In this document: in pieces, positions 8,683 through 8,982 of the stretch
Layout: each line of letters opens with the position of its first letter
Position numbering within the stretch: the stretch's first letter is position 1
Assembly: GCA_022712475.1 (NCBI GenBank)
Contig: JALAGK010000557.1
Coordinates: 1-8,982 of the forward strand
DNA from: Enterobacteriaceae bacterium
GTDB taxonomy: Bacteria > Pseudomonadota > Gammaproteobacteria > Enterobacterales > Enterobacteriaceae
DNA: 8,982 bases
Direction of reading: 5' to 3'
Notes under the pieces: generated by a model
What the model was told of the DNA's origin: nothing
The model's database searches: none
Seen by the model: only the letters and a program-made list of their open reading frames with translations
Position numbers and translations under genes: made by a program

Positions 8683-8982
8683 TTATAAAAAACCATCGGT
8701 TTTAAGCAGCTTCTCCAGCGTGCTGATTTCGGTTTTCAGGTGCGTCGCATCATTTTCCAGCAGTTGAATGTATTGCTGAAGAAAAGCGGAGTGCAGTGCC
8801 TGTAGGATTTCCGTTTTTCGTTCAGTAAGCGTTTGGGCATCACGGTAGTGTTCCAGCTTCTGTGAAAGGACGTAGCCTCTCTCAACAATTTCCAGCGTAG
8901 CAGGGAGATAGCGTTGCAGAAACGTTGTGCCTGGCTCCACGTCGTGCGGGTCGGTGAGGATGCAGTCCTGAATCAGGCGTGC
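8683..8982 (-). CDS. Second XpaC-like protein, C-terminal 99 residues only (runs off the window)
   Basis: The frame is open to the last base, so the gene begins beyond the right edge. A GTG at 8940 is an internal Val of a DVEPGT motif also found in the neighbour, not a start. The visible part aligns without gaps to residues 236-334 of the downstream gene, with about 60 of 99 residues identical. Shared stretches include DVEPGT, FLQRYLP, QLLEND and the identical terminus LKTDGFL. Whether this copy also has the membrane half cannot be seen. Its TAA stop lies 45 bp before the GTG start of the next gene, which suggests cotranscription. It presumably has the same unknown role as the neighbour, with a possible division of labour between the two copies. 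Confidence 0.75.
   Translation of the reverse strand, partial: ARLIQDCILTDPHDVEPGTTFLQRYLPATLEIVERGYVLSQKLEHYRDAQTLTERKTEILQALHSAFLQQYIQLLENDATHLKTEISTLEKLLKTDGFL

Overview
The window looks like a chromosomal segment of a gammaproteobacterium in the Enterobacterales, most likely Enterobacteriaceae. The proteins match, nearly residue for residue, the Escherichia coli cluster argD - yhfK - crp - yhfA - prkB - yheU - yheT as I remember it, with the same order and orientations. CRP differs from the E. coli protein I recall at only two positions, but non-coding DNA and less conserved proteins have diverged, so this is a related genus or species rather than E. coli. I cannot name the species.

Layout, left to right. 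(1) 1-1178, plus strand: argD without its first ~15 codons, cut by the window edge. (2) 1175-3265, minus: yhfK, a large membrane protein whose stop codon overlaps that of argD. (3) 3322-3954, minus: crp, followed by a strong intrinsic terminator that sits just before the yhfK start. (4) 3955-4232: divergent regulatory region with a long hairpin in the crp leader. (5) 4233-4649, plus: yhfA (OsmC family). (6) 4650-5321: 672 bp without a convincing gene, but packed with hairpins and long-range stems. It ends in an intrinsic terminator serving prkB. (7) 5322-6191 prkB, 6273-6491 yheU and 6488-7510 yheT, all minus, with a promoter candidate upstream of yheT; yheT and yheU overlap by 4 bp. (8) 7633-8982, minus: two tandem paralogues of an XpaC-like (5-bromo-4-chloroindolyl phosphate hydrolysis family) protein. 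The upstream copy runs off the window. In E. coli this position should be yheS, so the pair is accessory here.

Functionally most of the window is housekeeping: arginine/lysine biosynthesis (ArgD), global carbon control (CRP), and conserved proteins of unclear role (YhfK, YhfA, PrkB, YheU, YheT). The two non-core parts are the structured DNA between the convergent genes yhfA and prkB, and the duplicated XpaC-like genes. The structured region is the best candidate for something undescribed. It can form a closed three-way-junction-like fold, a run of GC-rich hairpins, a fold resembling the C4/CI immunity RNAs of P1/P4-type elements, and a second domain closed by a 10-bp stem. The XpaC-like genes may belong to a TelA-type operon continuing past the right edge, which the window cannot show.
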